Shown: piece by piece, positions 49,595 through 50,916 of the stretch | Numbering within the stretch: position 1 is the stretch's first letter | Layout of the letters: every line of letters starts with the position of its first letter | Assembly (NCBI GenBank): GCA_937935995.1 | Contig: CALGXF010000034.1 | Span: forward strand, 1-50,916 | Length of the DNA: 50,916 nucleotides | Source: an uncultured Alphaproteobacteria bacterium | GTDB taxonomy: Bacteria > Pseudomonadota > Alphaproteobacteria > CAAHEQ01 > UBA3637 | Reading direction: 5' to 3' | Notes under the pieces: generated by a model | What the model saw: the letters and a program-made list of their open reading frames with translations, nothing else | What the model was told of the DNA's origin: nothing | Databases searched by the model: none | Program-made: the position numbers and the translations under genes

Positions 49595-49951
49595 ATGAAG
49601 AAAGCGCTGATTATTGAAAAAGCAGCCCATATCGCGGCAATTACCAAAAAAATGTTGGGAGATTTGGGGTTTACGGGTATCATTGTTGATAATGAAGCAG
49701 ATGTTTTGCCTGTGTGCAAAAAAGAACAGCCCGATTTGGTTGTCATGTGTTATTCCGTTTGTCAGGATGACAGCGCTGTCTATATTCCGAAAATGAAGAA
49801 AATATGCCAGCCGCAGATTATTTTTTGTTCTTCCAACACGGAGCCTGATAAAATTCAAGAGGCTTTGGACGTCGGCGTGGACGAGTATATTATGAAACCG
49901 TTTGATCATGATATTTTGCAAAGCAAAATTGCGATGGTCGGGTTATTGTAA
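49595..49951 (+). CDS. Single-domain receiver with Cys at the phosphorylation site
   Basis: 118 residues from ATG 49595, with AAGGAA upstream; a longer frame start at 49547 has no site. CheY-like fold: KALIIEKAAHI, PDLVVMCYSV, IIFCSSNT, DEYIMKPFD. The Lys (K101) and Ser/Thr switch region are present, but the phospho-acceptor Asp position reads Cys (C52) and the acidic pair is Glu-Lys. It is therefore probably not phosphorylated in the usual way and may act as a constitutive or protein-binding pseudo-receiver. It sits between chpT-like and cheR genes. Confidence 0.88.
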   Translation: MKKALIIEKAAHIAAITKKMLGDLGFTGIIVDNEADVLPVCKKEQPDLVVMCYSVCQDDSAVYIPKMKKICQPQIIFCSSNTEPDKIQEALDVGVDEYIMKPFDHDILQSKIAMVGLL

Positions 49952-49963
49952 AAGGATAGGGCG

Positions 49964-50851
49964 ATGATTCCAAACGACTTTTATTTCATTGCGCAGATGT
50001 TAAAAGAACGTTCCGGATTTTCGTTAACGGCTGATCAGATTTATTTGTTGGAAAGCCGGTTAAGCCCGATTATCCGTCAAAATAATTTGATTAGTTTAGA
50101 GGATTTGATTAATTCGCTTAAGCTCAATGATGAAGAATTAAAAGAGGCTGTTATTGAAGCCGTCAGCATCAATAATACGCGTTTTTTCCGCAATAAATAT
50201 GTTTTCCGAACAATTGAAGAATTTCTGCATGCCGAGCTGAAACAAAATCCGCAAAAGAAAAATATTAAAATTTTATCGGCCGGTTGTGCCAGTGGTCAGG
50301 AGCCGATTTCAATTGCTATTTTGTTGAAAGAAATGAATTTACCGGCGGATGTACAAGCGGATATTTATGCGCTTGATATGTCTCATCATATTATTGATCG
50401 TGCGAAAAAAGGGATTTATACGCATTATGAAGTGCAAAAGGGATTGCCGATTCGATTATTGCTGAAATATTTTCTGCATAAAGAAGAAGCGTGGCAAGTT
50501 CGTCCGGAAATAATGAAAATGGTTCACTATCATGTGCATAACATCATGAATGTTTTTTATGAAAATGACTTCGATGTTATTTTGTGTCGGAATATGTTGT
50601 CTTATATGACAGACGAAGCTCAAAAAACGGCGCTGCAAAATTTGCATGATGTTTTGTCGGAACGCGGTTTGTTGATTGTGGGGGCTTCGGAAGTTCTGCA
50701 TTATATGGACGGATTTGAAAAAGTACCGGATAAAATGGGGTGTTACTGTTTGAAAAAAATCACACCGGAACAAGCCAATCAACCCCCGAAGACGGCTTGG
50801 ACCATTATTAAAAAGCCATTGTTTAAGCCGGCTGTTCCCAAAAAGAAATAA
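49964..50851 (+). CDS. cheR: CheR-type methyltransferase
   Basis: 295 residues. The N-terminal CheR helical domain (about 1-75) is followed by a SAM-dependent methyltransferase: NNTRFFRNKYVF (canonical NETxFFR), SAGCASGQEPISIA (SAM-binding), ALDMSHHIIDRAKKG, and DVILCRNMLSYM. It would methylate Glu residues of chemoreceptors. No cheB, cheA or receptor gene is in view. A basic, Pro-containing tail ends the protein. AAAGGAT lies upstream, 12 bases after the receiver stop. A terminator follows. Confidence 0.94.
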   Translation: MIPNDFYFIAQMLKERSGFSLTADQIYLLESRLSPIIRQNNLISLEDLINSLKLNDEELKEAVIEAVSINNTRFFRNKYVFRTIEEFLHAELKQNPQKKNIKILSAGCASGQEPISIAILLKEMNLPADVQADIYALDMSHHIIDRAKKGIYTHYEVQKGLPIRLLLKYFLHKEEAWQVRPEIMKMVHYHVHNIMNVFYENDFDVILCRNMLSYMTDEAQKTALQNLHDVLSERGLLIVGASEVLHYMDGFEKVPDKMGCYCLKKITPEQANQPPKTAWTIIKKPLFKPAVPKKK

Positions 50852-50853
50852 AT

Positions 50854-50884
50854 AAAGCCGCTCTCGTAAGGGGGCGGTTTTTTT
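50854..50884 (+). terminator. Terminator at end of the DHH-cheR operon
   Basis: Stem CCGCTCTC (50858-50865) with GGGGGCGG (50870-50877, two G-T pairs), loop GTAA, followed by seven T. Confidence 0.85.
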
Positions 50885-50916
50885 ATGCATTTTCCGCTTG
50901 ACATTTTCTGGGGGGG

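Noticed and set aside
50910..50916. G run at the right end as another phase-variable tract
   Set aside because: Truncated by the window edge, with no gene context; may be a contig end.

Overview
This window reads as chromosome from an uncultured, host- or gut-associated alphaproteobacterium. The evidence is the gene order ruvA-ruvB-ybgC-tolQRAB-(lipoproteins)-pal-cpoB-tilS-ftsH, a ChpT-type histidine phosphotransferase beside a receiver and cheR, a rpsF-rpsR-rplI-rpsU operon, and Cys-rich proteins with an unusual prepilin-like segment (GRSMLEMLAVLAIMG). From memory I associate that segment with gut RF32-type alphaproteobacteria; I could not check this. Core genes are of moderate GC, with frequent Shine-Dalgarno motifs and clear TTGACA/TATAAT-like promoters.

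Layout. 1-1.7 kb: end of a Cys-rich repeat protein and an ankyrin-like protein. 1.8-13 kb: Holliday-junction, Tol-Pal, tRNA-lysidine and FtsH block, with a tandemly duplicated 44-residue lipoprotein before pal. 13-20.3 kb: LuxR-type regulator, AsmA-like protein, EAL phosphodiesterase, phosphoethanolamine transferase, LRR-like protein, small MGMT-type protein and a DUF1328 peptide. 20.6-28.1 kb: an AT-rich type I restriction-modification operon in the order hsdR-orf99-orf314 (membrane protein)-hsdS-hsdM-orf252. 28.4-28.85 kb: two tandem ~160-bp structured repeats carrying the 3' end and terminator of the adjacent tRNA-Ser(GGA). 29-31.5 kb: three TM2-domain genes and an LRR-like gene. 31.6-37.6 kb: lipoprotein, comEC, uppP and a long Cys-rich prepilin-like gene with a 12-G/C tract near its 5' end. 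37.7-44.4 kb: ribosomal proteins, aspS behind what looks like a T-box riboswitch, rmuC and pyrG. 44.5-50.9 kb: MscS channel, lipoprotein, and a compact operon of DHH phosphoesterase, sucC-like, sucD-like, chpT-like, receiver and cheR genes.

The most notable points are: (i) a T-box core (bulge TGGC, matching a GCCA tRNA-Asp end) upstream of aspS, a regulator class I know mainly from Firmicutes and related Gram-positives; (ii) a SucCD-like pair whose alpha subunit has Asn at the catalytic phosphohistidine position, inside an operon with phosphotransfer genes, one of which encodes a receiver with Cys at the phospho-Asp position; (iii) a homopolymer tract placed so that a one-base slip in either direction stops translation of the prepilin-like protein within a few codons; (iv) cloverleaf-like tandem repeats at tRNA-Ser; (v) a type I R-M operon with three uncharacterised passengers; (vi) rpsU with no ordinary start codon, apparently starting at ATA.

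All calls come from reading the sequence and from family knowledge. No database search or folding program was run.
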